The notes: generated by a model from the letters alone, not told the origin. A stretch of 64,000 bases of DNA from Bradyrhizobium sp. AUGA SZCCT0176 (GCF_018130145.1 NZ_JAFCMB010000024.1:1-64000); one strand, 5' to 3'. Shown: positions 1-7,817, counted from the stretch's first letter. Translations and numbers: made by a program.

Positions 1-69
1 CCGCGGGATCAGGCAAGGTCATGTTGGGGAAGCGCTCGAACAGCATGGGCAGCAGGATCGCGCCAACGG
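1..69 (-). pseudogene. possible C-terminal fragment of a cytochrome P450
   Basis: Read on the minus strand from about position 69 to the window edge, this stretch gives an open frame containing AILLPMLFERFPNMTLPDP. It resembles the segment that follows the haem-binding Cys loop in bacterial P450s. The expected Cys loop upstream (higher coordinates) is not found; from about position 72 the DNA instead codes convincingly on the opposite strand. I read this as a P450 remnant cut by a rearrangement, with the rest of its C-terminus outside the window. The assignment rests on a short motif only. Confidence 0.3.
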
Positions 70-492
70 TTCGCCGCAGCCTTTGCGGACAGCACGCAGT
101 GGCGGCAATTTGCTATCCCGAGTACCGGCGCTAAAGTAGATATCCCGGTGAGTATTTTCACCGAGGATGCGGGAGCGCCAGAGGGCGGCCCGGGGCGGCG
201 CTTTTTCACAAGCGACCGCCGAGCAGACTTGACTCTGCAGTCGGTTCCCAATCCTGAGAACGACTCGCCTGCCACTTTTCTTGCAAGGCAGAGGCCTCCC
301 GCTGATATTCAGTACAAACGAGTGACACCACGTTTCTTCGCAGTGTCCAGCATTCGCAATGGGCGAACCTGGTACAACCGCTGTAACCGGGTAAATGAAT
401 ACATGAACTGCGTCCTAATAAATTATCCAGCCGCGGAAGACCGTCAGTGGGATTCGGTCGTCACTCGGATCAGCCTGTCGCTCGGAAACTAG
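70..492 (+). CDS. hypothetical protein, apparently 5'-truncated
   Basis: An open frame runs to a stop at 492. The nearest start codon is GTG at 148 (114 residues), but protein-like sequence (FADSTQWRQFAIPSTGAKVD) continues in frame upstream to about position 72, where it meets the P450-like fragment on the other strand. The C-terminal half contains RNGRTWYNRCNR and the ending VVTRISLSLGN, and has a periplasmic or secreted look. No signal peptide or start with a ribosome site is visible upstream, so the 5' end has probably been lost at a rearrangement junction. Function unknown. Confidence 0.55.
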   Translation, partial: FAAAFADSTQWRQFAIPSTGAKVDIPVSIFTEDAGAPEGGPGRRFFTSDRRADLTLQSVPNPENDSPATFLARQRPPADIQYKRVTPRFFAVSSIRNGRTWYNRCNRVNEYMNCVLINYPAAEDRQWDSVVTRISLSLGN

Positions 493-552
493 CAAGCTTA
501 ACATCTCGCGCGAGAATGTGGGGCCGATTGCGGACCGGTACCCGGTGCGTGT

Positions 553-1022
553 TCAATCCCGATATGACGGCCCGCGGATCTTCCGCCGACGCGCACTTTT
601 GTAGACGGGCAACTGCAACCTAAGCATGCTTTCCGGCAAATTTTTCCCTCCCCCGGGGGTGCCAGGATCAATAGGCATTGCCCCGTCGTTAATTGGCACG
701 AAGAGCACCGGCATCCCCTCACAGTGACTCCAACATTCCTCCCCAATATCATCAACCGCGACGATCTCGTCGAACGGAATGAAAGCCGTCACGGTCAGTC
801 GCGCTTGGGAGTCCGCAGGTATATTAGAATAGAAGGCATTTAACTCGGCGCGTTCAGCTTCTGGCAAAAAGCGGCTTTCAGATTCGAGCCACGGATTGTC
901 ATGCTCGGGTATCGCACGGTTAGCCGCCCTGAAGCCGTCGAGTGAACAAGCGGCAGAAGATCGCTTGTCGGCGCATTAGCTTGCGTCAAAAACTCTTTCA
1001 GTCTGATCGGTCGAATCTTCAT
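553..1022 (-). pseudogene. hypothetical protein broken by a frameshift
   Basis: A start ATG at 1022 opens a frame beginning MKIRPIRLKEFLTQANAP. Around position 930 protein-like sequence moves to the neighbouring frame (LDGFRAANRAIPEHDNPWLE), which continues to a stop at 553. Neither frame is sensible on its own: the first degenerates after about 30 residues, and the second has no start codon before a TTG at 867. Joined, they give a protein of about 156 residues with an acidic middle (IVAVDDIGEECWSHCEG). I read it as one small gene disrupted by an indel, or a sequencing error. No known family recognised. Confidence 0.5.
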
Positions 1023-1094
1023 GGTTCTCGAATCGGTTGAAGGGCAATGATGACGCAATCATACCGAGTCGGATCAATGATTCGCGAGTCAGAA

Positions 1095-1391
1095 TCATCC
1101 ATTCACCCCCCGATGGTAGTTGATGACCTCGCCTAAGTGGGGTCGGGGATCGACCCAACCGACACTGCCGCACTTCGTACATTTCAGGTGCGCCAATATA
1201 TCCGGCCATTGCCAGTCCGGCAGGTCGTCTAACTTCACGACTGCCGAATGCCAGCAACGCGGGCGCTGTTCGCCGACAGGCGGACCGACGCAATAGATCA
1301 AGATGGATTTGTAACCAGCCGCCTTCGCAGTCGTCGGTGTGCCGTCCGGCCAATAGCGGAGTCGCGAATTTGGTTTTCGACGCCATGGCAT
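1095..1391 (-). CDS. hypothetical protein with a CxxC pair
   Basis: Encodes 98 residues. A central block (WHSAVVKLDDLPDWQWPD) is followed by LKCTKCGSVGWVDPRP, in which CTKC could be half of a zinc site. The CxHxC-like pattern and small size resemble short rhizobial hypothetical proteins found in accessory regions. It lies between the SNase-like gene and the frameshifted gene, all on the minus strand. The start is ATG at 1391; no strong ribosome site precedes it. Function unknown. Confidence 0.6.
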   Translation of the reverse strand: MPWRRKPNSRLRYWPDGTPTTAKAAGYKSILIYCVGPPVGEQRPRCWHSAVVKLDDLPDWQWPDILAHLKCTKCGSVGWVDPRPHLGEVINYHRGVNG

Positions 1392-1514
1392 GACGACAAT
1401 CTTGCCGCACGCCGCGTCAGAGTCGAATCACACCACCGCTTGCGCCCGGAACAACATCGCGGCGCGACCGGCGGCGGGTGTGGATATGTCTGGCGGGAGA
1501 ATCGGAAATCTGAA

Positions 1515-2153
1515 TCAACACCAAGGGCGGGGCAACGCTGGACACCTAGTCGCTCCGCACACGAACCGAACTGCCAACCCCTCGCCAATCAGAGTTGATC
1601 CAACGTCTACGCCATTGACCCGAAGCGTTCCGCAGCGGCGTCCAAAGTTGCACGCATTAGTGCCTTCCGTTCCCGCCGGACAAGAGCAAGCGACTTGCTG
1701 GAAATCTGGACGACCGCCGCTGACAAGTTCGCGGAGCCGCCGTTGAGCAGCTTCGCCCTTTTGACGTTCTGTCTCGCATCGCGCGCGGTTGCCTGTTTCG
1801 GGCGCGTTGAAGCCTACCAAGCGGACGTTCGATCCACCGTCGCCAAGACCAATAGTATCCCCATCGACGACATACACCGAAATTGAAGCGGGGGCAGACA
1901 CCGATTTGGTTGGGCTCGTTACCTTCAGGTCATTGGAAAACTTCGGCCATGCTAGGGCGGCTACTAACCCAATCAGGACGCAAAGGACGATCAAGCCAGA
2001 AAAATATCGCGAGCCACGCGGCTTCGATTTGAACCCATCGATCATCTTAAACCGCTTCGGGTCGCCGGCCAACACGCGCGCTATGTCCTGCGGAGCCTGA
2101 TTACCATCCTCGAAAAGAAGGACGGAAAGGCATGATGGCGATTGCTGGCCCAC
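1515..2153 (-). CDS. membrane-anchored staphylococcal-nuclease-like protein
   Basis: Encodes 212 residues. One transmembrane helix lies at about 52–70 and an SNase/thermonuclease-like fold follows from about 90. VDGDTI (97–101) is the conserved metal-binding Asp motif, and RLVGFNAPET (111–120) matches the strand carrying the catalytic Arg and acidic residues. At the position normally Asp in RxxxxDxPE the residue is Asn116, while Glu119 is kept. The C-terminus (VCGATRCP, PRPWC) is typical of rhizobial SNase-like proteins. It would act in the periplasm or at the outer face of the inner membrane. A shorter start at ATG 2045 is possible. Whether it cleaves nucleic acid is uncertain given the Asp-to-Asn change. 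Confidence 0.7.
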   Translation of the reverse strand: MGQQSPSCLSVLLFEDGNQAPQDIARVLAGDPKRFKMIDGFKSKPRGSRYFSGLIVLCVLIGLVAALAWPKFSNDLKVTSPTKSVSAPASISVYVVDGDTIGLGDGGSNVRLVGFNAPETGNRARCETERQKGEAAQRRLRELVSGGRPDFQQVACSCPAGTEGTNACNFGRRCGTLRVNGVDVGSTLIGEGLAVRFVCGATRCPALPRPWC

Positions 2154-2252
2154 AAATCGTCACCGGCGGGGCTTCGGCCCCGCCCGCACTCCAATCCAGT
2201 CCGATGTCGCGAACAATCACGGACGGGGTTCTGGCCCGTGTGGAGGGTGGCC

Positions 2253-2696
2253 ATGCTAAAGCGCCCTAGAATGAACAAGCGGATCGATGCACCGCATGTT
2301 CGCTTTTATGACTGGCTCCTAACTTCGCCGGCGTATCTTTCCCTTGGCTGCCCGGCGCGGGCCGTGCTGATCGAGCTTACGAGGCTGTACAAGGGCAATA
2401 ACAACGGCCAGCTCGGCCTATCCGTTCGCCGAGCCTCCGAGCGGTGCAACGTTGCACGCGGGACGGCACAGCGCGCCTTTGTCGAACTCCAGGAACGCGG
2501 CTTTATCGAGCTGGTGACGAAAGGAGCCTTCAGCCGCAAATCGCCTCACGCAAGCGAATGGCGGCTGACGTTCAACACATGCAACGTGACGGGCCAGTTG
2601 CCGAGCAAAGCGTTCATGCGATGGGGTCGCGAAAAACAAAACGCGGTATCAAAATATCCCGTCGCGGTATCAAATCAGAGCCAGCGCGCCGCATGA
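2253..2696 (+). CDS. winged-helix/HTH protein, possibly a replication or mobile-element regulator
   Basis: Encodes 147 residues from ATG 2253, preceded by the ribosome site ggagggtgg. The core (DWLLTSPAYLSLGCPARAVL and a following SERCNVARGTAQRAF helix-turn-helix with ELQERGFIEL wing) looks like a winged-helix DNA-binding domain, a type seen in phage and plasmid initiator-like proteins. Its last 30 codons lie in a 199-bp repeat that holds several GGTATCAA motifs. A partial second copy of this 3' end is at 5391–5580, ahead of the genes at 5660 and 6192, which were probably its original neighbours. In another frame the tail would read RYQ-type repeats, so the present C-terminus may reflect a frameshift. 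Confidence 0.65.
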   Translation: MLKRPRMNKRIDAPHVRFYDWLLTSPAYLSLGCPARAVLIELTRLYKGNNNGQLGLSVRRASERCNVARGTAQRAFVELQERGFIELVTKGAFSRKSPHASEWRLTFNTCNVTGQLPSKAFMRWGREKQNAVSKYPVAVSNQSQRAA

Positions 2697-2799
2697 AACT
2701 ACGCCGAAACAGCCTCACGGTGCCCTCGTTTGATACCGTGAGGCGCGTTTCACCGGCCGTCGCGGTATCAATCTAGGGCACACATATAGTTTACCATAG
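2601..2799 (+). repeat. direct repeat copy 1 (3' end of HTH gene)
   Basis: This copy matches 5391–5580 in the same orientation. Both begin with CCGA(G/A)CAAAGCGTTCATGCG and end with CACATATAGTTTACCATAG; the last 38 bases of each copy are identical, while the interior has diverged with small indels. The repeat covers the end of the HTH gene and about 100 bp beyond. The two copies bracket the 2.6 kb cargo with four small genes. Confidence 0.85.
2643..2772 (+). promoter_or_regulatory. iteron-like GGTATCAA cluster
   Basis: GCGGTATCAA(A/T) occurs at 2643, 2664 and 2762, and an inverted copy TTTGATACCG at 2729. The second repeat copy has matching elements at 5424, 5445 (GAGGTATCAAAT) and 5543. Spaced short repeats beside a winged-helix protein gene suggest iterons or operators bound by that protein. 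This is inference from spacing and motif identity. Confidence 0.4.
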
Positions 2800-2891
2800 G
2801 CGAGAACACCACTAATTACTCGGCTTGCGTTGAGGGACGCTATCGTCACCGCCGGCTAATTATTCCCCTTGCGGGCTTTGCTTCAGCGACG

Positions 2892-3443
2892 TTAACGACT
2901 TGGCGGCAGTTCCTTACATGAACCGCCTAGCAATGCTGGCCCGGTGTTCGGAACGTCCTCACCATCTAAGTATCCATGCAAGTACACTTCGAGAAATCGT
3001 TTATTCTTTAAGTTGAGCCTCAACTGCCTAGAAGGACCAAGCCCACCCCAATAACAACTCAAATAACTAAATTCAGTGACCGTGATTTCCGTCGTCAATC
3101 CACGCCCGAAGTCCACGCACGGCGTAGGCGTCTTCTGCGCTGACGTCGTTACTGCAACTTCATACTTCGTTTCGACATCATCCTTATCGAAAATATTTTT
3201 GGTCGCCTTGGCGCTCAGGAACTTTAGCCTTAAATTAAATTTGTGTTCAATCGGGAAGGTCATCGCCTTCCATTTTTGGCTACCACTGTCGTAACCTAAG
3301 CCGCTCACCATATCGGCGACGCAAATAAACTCTACGTTTCTGCTCTGTGCTTTCGCGGCGAGGGGCGCAAGCACGAGTGCACCCAGTATCCATAGGCAGC
3401 GCCATTGTGAGCGCGCGATCGGTTTTTTGGATTTGGGCGCCAT
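2892..3443 (-). CDS. secreted hypothetical protein
   Basis: Encodes 183 residues. A basic N-terminus (KSKKPIARSQ) precedes a hydrophobic stretch and a signal-peptidase-type site AAKA|QS near residue 33, so the mature protein of about 150 residues is periplasmic or secreted. The mature part has four cysteines (FICVAD, TPCVDFG, LSCYWGG, GGSCKELP), possibly two disulfides, and is rich in beta-type sequence. It stands alone inside the segment between the two direct repeats. No family recognised. Confidence 0.6.
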   Translation of the reverse strand: MAPKSKKPIARSQWRCLWILGALVLAPLAAKAQSRNVEFICVADMVSGLGYDSGSQKWKAMTFPIEHKFNLRLKFLSAKATKNIFDKDDVETKYEVAVTTSAQKTPTPCVDFGRGLTTEITVTEFSYLSCYWGGLGPSRQLRLNLKNKRFLEVYLHGYLDGEDVPNTGPALLGGSCKELPPSR

Positions 3444-3671
3444 TTTGCCTTGCCTTGCATTTTTGGGGCTACCGTTCCCGGTACTCCTTCGTGGTCTCTA
3501 TTAACGCTCGCCCTCGGTGTTGCCTATCGGCAATTGGCCACGCACTGTTTTCTTAAGGCTGGCTTCGCATTCAACCTGAGAGGTGACGGGAGATGCTCAA
3601 AGCGGCCGTTGGTCGGGCCTTGCTGACTAAGCACTAATGATTATTTTATGTAATAACATGGGGCTCTTTGG

Positions 3672-4268
3672 ATGCCACGGCCACGCGAACGGGTTTGCTT
3701 GCAGGATGGACTGAAGCTGGATTTGAACCGGCTCGCTCGACAGGGATTCGTCCGACGCGGCGCGAACATTGGCGGACGTGGAATTAAATGGACGCACTCA
3801 TATTGGGGCGAAATTGCCACCGGCACCATTAGCGCCGATATGAGTGGCAAAGACGAAGGCTGGTTTCGCATCCAGCTGGGCAGCCTCGACCAGCGGATCA
3901 TACTTCTTCCGCGCGCCCGACACTTCGGCGGTCAGCAATGGTACTTCTTGTGTCCGATCATGAACCGGCCGGCCTCGGTGCTTTGGAAGCCAAACGGCGC
4001 CACGCGATTTTGCAGCCGACAAACCTGGGGCCGGCAAGTCGCATACCAATCCCAGTTCAACGACGCAACGAACCGGGCACATGCGGGAAAGGCGCGGATC
4101 AAGTCGCAATTGATAGCGGACCTTGATCCGGATGAGTGGGATTTACCGCCAAAGCCAAAATGGATGCGCTGGGCGACATATAACCGTTACGGGGAGCAAA
4201 ACGACCACTACGAAGAAGTTTTGGATTACGGTTGTGTAGCGCTGGCGTCGAAATTGCTGGCCAGTTAG
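3672..4268 (+). CDS. conserved hypothetical protein (RHFGGQQWYFLCP family)
   Basis: Encodes 198 residues. The block ARHFGGQQWYFLCPIMNRP followed by VLWKPNGATRFCSRQTWG and YQSQ resembles an uncharacterised family widespread in proteobacteria, in which FGG+xWWFxCP and FxSRxxxxLxYxSQ are the conserved features. The two CP/CS cysteines could bind metal. No catalytic function is known to me. Only 19 bp separate it from the DUF7002-like gene downstream, so the two are probably co-transcribed. The ribosome site is weak and the first 20 residues may be non-native. Confidence 0.65.
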   Translation: MPRPRERVCLQDGLKLDLNRLARQGFVRRGANIGGRGIKWTHSYWGEIATGTISADMSGKDEGWFRIQLGSLDQRIILLPRARHFGGQQWYFLCPIMNRPASVLWKPNGATRFCSRQTWGRQVAYQSQFNDATNRAHAGKARIKSQLIADLDPDEWDLPPKPKWMRWATYNRYGEQNDHYEEVLDYGCVALASKLLAS

Positions 4269-4287
4269 AATTCATGGTTGGTGCGTC

Positions 4288-4896
4288 ATGCCGCTCGATA
4301 TCGACAAATTTGCAGAATTGCGACCGGTACTCTACCACTTCACCGCCCTACCTAATTTGGAAGGCATACGTACCGACGGCGCCCTTCACTGCGCAGAAAC
4401 CTTGGTTGTGAATGTAGAACCGAAGCGACGCAATTCCATTTTTTCGGTTGCTTTCCGTGACCGAACTGTAATCGTTCGGGACCAACTTCCCCTTCACCGA
4501 GCGCACGTCGAATTGTTAGGTGATTGGACTTGGGAGAAATTCCTCAGCGAACTGAACGCACGCGTCTTCTTTTGGCCGGGTACACGCGAGCGTATAGTTC
4601 CGAGCGGTCAGAGGCTGGCCAACAGTTACGATCCGAACGGACAGGCAATGTTGCGGGTTGGATTGCGCGAATTACTCTCATGCAACCCGAACCACCTTCC
4701 GTATTTCAGTCGTTTCAATTCAGGCGCTCCACGGACAGTGAACGGTCGAAAGAGCCCCCGTGGCCCTGACACGTTTCTTGCTGCCGATAGATGGCTCGAT
4801 TTGCCGTCAACGGTAGTCGAGGTGACTTTTGTCGGAACCGTTTCACTGCCCAAAACTACCGAATTCCTCGACCGAGGAGAATGGAGAAAAATGTAA
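4288..4896 (+). CDS. DUF7002-like protein
   Basis: Encodes 202 residues. The N-terminal VLYHFTALPNLEGIRTDGAL, then VIVRDQLPLHRAHVEL, LNARVFFWPGTRER and SRFNSGAPRT…GPDTF match the order of motifs I associate with DUF7002 proteins. The YHFTxxxNLxxIxxDGxL opening also resembles the DarT-type ADP-ribosyltransferase entry motif (H-T…N…I…G), so an NAD-binding fold is conceivable, though unproven. It follows the gene at 3672 by 19 bp and is the last gene before the hairpin at 5044. Confidence 0.65.
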   Translation: MPLDIDKFAELRPVLYHFTALPNLEGIRTDGALHCAETLVVNVEPKRRNSIFSVAFRDRTVIVRDQLPLHRAHVELLGDWTWEKFLSELNARVFFWPGTRERIVPSGQRLANSYDPNGQAMLRVGLRELLSCNPNHLPYFSRFNSGAPRTVNGRKSPRGPDTFLAADRWLDLPSTVVEVTFVGTVSLPKTTEFLDRGEWRKM

Positions 4897-5043
4897 ACAA
4901 TGACGAAGCGGGCTAAATTTCATCGAAAGTAATTATCGTTTGAAATCAATAGGCGGCTTCAAGTTAGCCAAGAGATTTCGATTGAAGCAGACAACGTGCG
5001 AGGGACTAGGAACCACGCCGTAACTTGATGACTCGCAATGTGT

Positions 5044-5067
5044 CCCCCGCTTCGTGCGGGGGTTTTT
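5044..5067 (+). terminator. rho-independent terminator
   Basis: CCCCCGC–TTCGT–GCGGGGG forms a 7-bp GC stem with a short loop, followed directly by five T residues. It is oriented to stop rightward transcription from the 3672–4896 pair and abuts the stop codon of the convergent gene at 5067. Confidence 0.75.
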
Positions 5068-5330
5068 CATTTTTCTACGTGATAGCCCCAGGCATGGTTG
5101 GTATGGATAAACTCGTTTCCACCCTCCCTGTCCGACAGGCTCCCAGCAACGCGAAACCGAGTGGGCACCTTGTGGGCGTATCGAACGGCGCGAGGAAAGC
5201 GAACGCGCAGGTGCCGCGGAAACGGTTGCCCCTCAACGCAGCGGACATGAATGTCGCCGTGAAGGCCCGAGCCGCTTTCATAATACGTCTCGACAATGAT
5301 TTCCTGATACGGTTCTTCCGGCTTGGCCAT
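5067..5330 (-). CDS. small hypothetical protein
   Basis: Encodes 87 residues from ATG 5330, which has a good ribosome site (GGAGAAGG, 4–5 nt upstream). The protein (MAKPEEPYQEIIVETYYESG…HVRCVEGQPFPRHLRVRFP) is short, charged and beta-rich, with no signal peptide. It resembles small hypothetical proteins of rhizobial accessory regions. Its promoter side abuts the second direct repeat, so it is the last gene of the bracketed cargo. Function unknown. Confidence 0.6.
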   Translation of the reverse strand: MAKPEEPYQEIIVETYYESGSGLHGDIHVRCVEGQPFPRHLRVRFPRAVRYAHKVPTRFRVAGSLSDREGGNEFIHTNHAWGYHVEK

Positions 5331-5390
5331 GGCCTTCTCCAGTCCAGTAGGGAACTCACATGCCATGAAACGCCTCATTACCGAACAAAG

Positions 5391-5580
5391 CGTTCATGCG
5401 ATGGGGTCACGAAAAAACAAGACGCGGTATCAAAATATCCGGTCGAGGTATCAAATCAGAGCCAGCGTGCCGCCTGAAATCAACGAAAATTGGCCTCACG
5501 GTGCGTTCAATCGACCCCGTGAGCGCTCGTTAAGGGGCGGTCGCGGTATCAATCTAGGGCACACATATAGTTTACCATAG
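5391..5580 (+). repeat. direct repeat copy 2 (orphan 3' end of HTH gene)
   Basis: This is the second copy of the 2601–2799 repeat. It carries only the tail of the HTH gene, with GGTATCAA motifs at 5424, 5445 and 5543, and leads into the genes at 5660 and 6192. An open frame across it would encode an RYQNIRSRYQIRAS-type tail ending INLGHTYSLP, probably the ancestral C-terminus of the HTH family. Confidence 0.8.
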
Positions 5581-5659
5581 ACCGCAAGGCGGTTAGCGAA
5601 GCGCGCCCCCCAAGGTGCGCTGTAGCGAGCGAACCGCCGGTCTCGGAGAGGGGCGACCA

Positions 5660-6280
5660 ATGACGAAAGCAAAAGCACCGGTGAAGGAAAGCAAGGAGCA
5701 GCCGGCGAGAGCACACAAGCTGGACAGCTCCAATCCAAAGCTCACTTATCTCGGCGGGTCTAGATTCGATGCCTGGAACGGCACTGTCGCCAATCAAGCA
5801 CTGTCGTCCGCATGGTATGGCAACAATCCGGATGCGGATCGTTCCCACAAGCTGCAATCGGCCGGCCTCAGCTTTCTCACCGGTGTCGAGCCAAAGGACG
5901 AACTGGAGGGAATGTTAGCGGCGCAGTTGCTGGCGTCTCACAACGCAGCAATGGAATGTTATCGGCGGGCGATGATTTCCGAACAGACATTTGAAGGCCG
6001 GAAAGAGAACTTGAATCAGGCCAACAAGCTTTCTCGAACGCACGCCACGTTGTTGGAGGCATTGAACCGCCATCGTGGCAAAGGCCAACAGAAGGTCACC
6101 GTCGAACACGTCCACGTCCATAGCGGCGGCCAGGCCATCGTCGGCAACGTCGAGGGGGGTGGGGTACGGACCAAATCGGAGAATCAACCCCATGCTCTTG
6201 GATATGCGCCAGGCCAAACGATGCGGAGCGAGAACGCGGCGCGGGCAGCCGTGCCAATCGCCGGCGATGCCGAACGGTAG
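5660..6280 (+). CDS. conserved hypothetical protein of mobile-element context
   Basis: Encodes 206 residues from ATG 5660, with ribosome site ggagagggg. The N-terminus is Lys-rich. Residues about 70–150 are helical (LEGMLAAQLLASHNAAMECYRRAMI, LNQANKLSRTHATLLEALNRHRG), then KVTVEHVHVHSGGQAIVGNV. The 'VEHVHVHxGGQAIVGxV' signature recurs in a family of alphaproteobacterial hypothetical proteins, often near phage-like genes. Its 3' end overlaps the next gene in another frame. Function unknown. Confidence 0.7.
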   Translation: MTKAKAPVKESKEQPARAHKLDSSNPKLTYLGGSRFDAWNGTVANQALSSAWYGNNPDADRSHKLQSAGLSFLTGVEPKDELEGMLAAQLLASHNAAMECYRRAMISEQTFEGRKENLNQANKLSRTHATLLEALNRHRGKGQQKVTVEHVHVHSGGQAIVGNVEGGGVRTKSENQPHALGYAPGQTMRSENAARAAVPIAGDAER

Positions 6281-6434
6281 GTGCAGGATGCACGGCGGGC
6301 CTTCTCCTGGGGCGCCAAAGGGAAATTGTAATGCACTGAAGCACGGGCGCTACACGGCGGAGGCGATTGCGCGCAGGCGCGAGGTCTCTGGACTGATCCG
6401 CGCAGCACGCGACTTAGGATTCTTGCGTCAATAG
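6192..6434 (+). CDS. HGG/SPGAP-motif protein
   Basis: Encodes 80 residues, overlapping the end of the preceding gene by 89 nt in a different frame. The body, CGARTRRGQPCQSPAMPNGRC followed by RMHGGPSPGAPKGNCNALKHG, is a well-known small-protein motif set (paired Cys, HGGxSxGAPxGNxNALKHGRY) in rhizobial genomes, frequently beside phage or integrated-element genes. The Cys/His pattern could bind zinc. ATG 6204 is an alternative start that leaves only the motif region. The role is unknown; tight overlap suggests translational coupling with the 5660 gene. Confidence 0.7.
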   Translation: MLLDMRQAKRCGARTRRGQPCQSPAMPNGRCRMHGGPSPGAPKGNCNALKHGRYTAEAIARRREVSGLIRAARDLGFLRQ

Positions 6435-6506
6435 ACGAAAGCTAGGGCTGGTAGCGTTCGAATCAATATTCAATTAGATTGGGAGAGTTCCAGGCAAAGG
6501 CACACC

Positions 6507-7817
6507 GTGGCGAAGCAATCCAACCCCGATTTTCACATCATTTTAGAGTCGAGCGTCGTCTTTGCGGGAGGCTCTCGATATTTGTTGAACCACCCATTGA
6601 GCGCTGCAATCAAGGCTTTGTCCGAAGTCAGAGACGTACGGGTTTTTTGGTACCTACCCGAAGCAGTCCTCCTCGAACGCGAGTACCAGATGGTTTCAGC
6701 GGCTGAAGCGCTTTTGAATGATTTCAGGGCAGTCGAGAAGATATTGGCCGTTAATTTTAAGGTTTCGAAGGACGACATAGTCCACGCAGTTCGCGAGGTC
6801 ATCAAGCAAGGTATCGCCCGTCACTCCCTAACGGTCCTAAAATTGGAGTCTTCGCAAGTCGATTGGGATTCCATCATCCGCTCTGCAATTTTTCGTCATG
6901 CTCCTTTCCAAGTTGGCGATAAGGAAAAGGGATTCCGGGATGCAGTGATTATTGAGACGTTCTGCCAGCAAGCGGCCTCATTGTATAAAGATCCAAACAA
7001 CAAAATTGTGTTTCTCGCTAACGATGATTTGGCCGTCGCCGCATCTAAGGAACGAGTAAAAGAATTCGGCGATAGAGTTACAGTTGTTAGAAATTTGACG
7101 GAATTGAGCAGCGCCATAAATGGCATCCCAGCCCATCTTTCGTCCGCCGAAATTAGTGACATCTTGGTGAAAGCCACAGCCCTTTTTTATCGCGCCGGTG
7201 ACCGAGAAACTTTTTACTACAGCGCCAACTTGGACAAGATTATTAGGGAGACGTTCGCGGCCGACTTGGCGAAGGAACCTGAGAATGTGAGCATCAACGC
7301 GCCCATCGAATTCGTGACCACCGATATTGGAATGCCAACATTTCTGGAAAAGAATGCGAAACTGCTACACTTCTCGACCATCGTTGGCTTCCACTATCGG
7401 GTCGGCGCATCGGTTGCAAACACGGCGTGGGTTACCTCCACGCCGTCTGCGGGGACGTCGATCACGAGCGCCGGGACAGGAAGCGTAATTGGAACGGTCG
7501 GAGGCTCGCCGTTAAGCGGAGCAATAACTGGTCCATTTTCTATGGGAGGTGGAGGGAGCACAATTCCCTATTCGGTCGGAGGCGGAGGAACGGCCATCAC
7601 TGGACCATTTTCGATGGGCGGGGGAACAGGAGCGAATTCAATATTCGTATCAACCTCCCCAGCGAGCAACGGAGCCAATACTAGCTTCACTATATCTACC
7701 GACTTCAGACGAACTTTCAGTTTTCAATTCGCGGTGCGTTGGTGCGCGACATTGACAGCTGAGGGTCAGCTTTCAGAGCCTAAGATTCAAAATATTGAAC
7801 GTCTGCCCACGGATTAG
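6507..7817 (+). CDS. PIN-like domain protein with Gly-rich repeat tail
   Basis: Encodes 436 residues from GTG 6507, with aaagg 6 nt upstream. Residues about 8–190 look like a PIN-like (DUF4935-type) nuclease domain: HIILESSVVF in the first-Asp position, FRDAVIIETF near 150 and KIVFLANDDL near 172. The first acidic residue is Glu where Asp is usual, and the Asn of DxN is Ser. From about 300 the protein turns Gly/Ser/Thr-rich, with the unit AITGPFSMGGG present twice, then a beta-like end (FRRTFSFQFAVRW). The gene is much more AT-rich than its neighbours, a sign of transfer. A defence or toxin role is speculative. Confidence 0.6.
   Translation: MAKQSNPDFHIILESSVVFAGGSRYLLNHPLSAAIKALSEVRDVRVFWYLPEAVLLEREYQMVSAAEALLNDFRAVEKILAVNFKVSKDDIVHAVREVIKQGIARHSLTVLKLESSQVDWDSIIRSAIFRHAPFQVGDKEKGFRDAVIIETFCQQAASLYKDPNNKIVFLANDDLAVAASKERVKEFGDRVTVVRNLTELSSAINGIPAHLSSAEISDILVKATALFYRAGDRETFYYSANLDKIIRETFAADLAKEPENVSINAPIEFVTTDIGMPTFLEKNAKLLHFSTIVGFHYRVGASVANTAWVTSTPSAGTSITSAGTGSVIGTVGGSPLSGAITGPFSMGGGGSTIPYSVGGGGTAITGPFSMGGGTGANSIFVSTSPASNGANTSFTISTDFRRTFSFQFAVRWCATLTAEGQLSEPKIQNIERLPTD

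Noticed and set aside
9..275. 88-residue minus-strand frame
   Set aside because: It runs across the rearrangement junction and opposite the better-supported plus-strand coding sequence.
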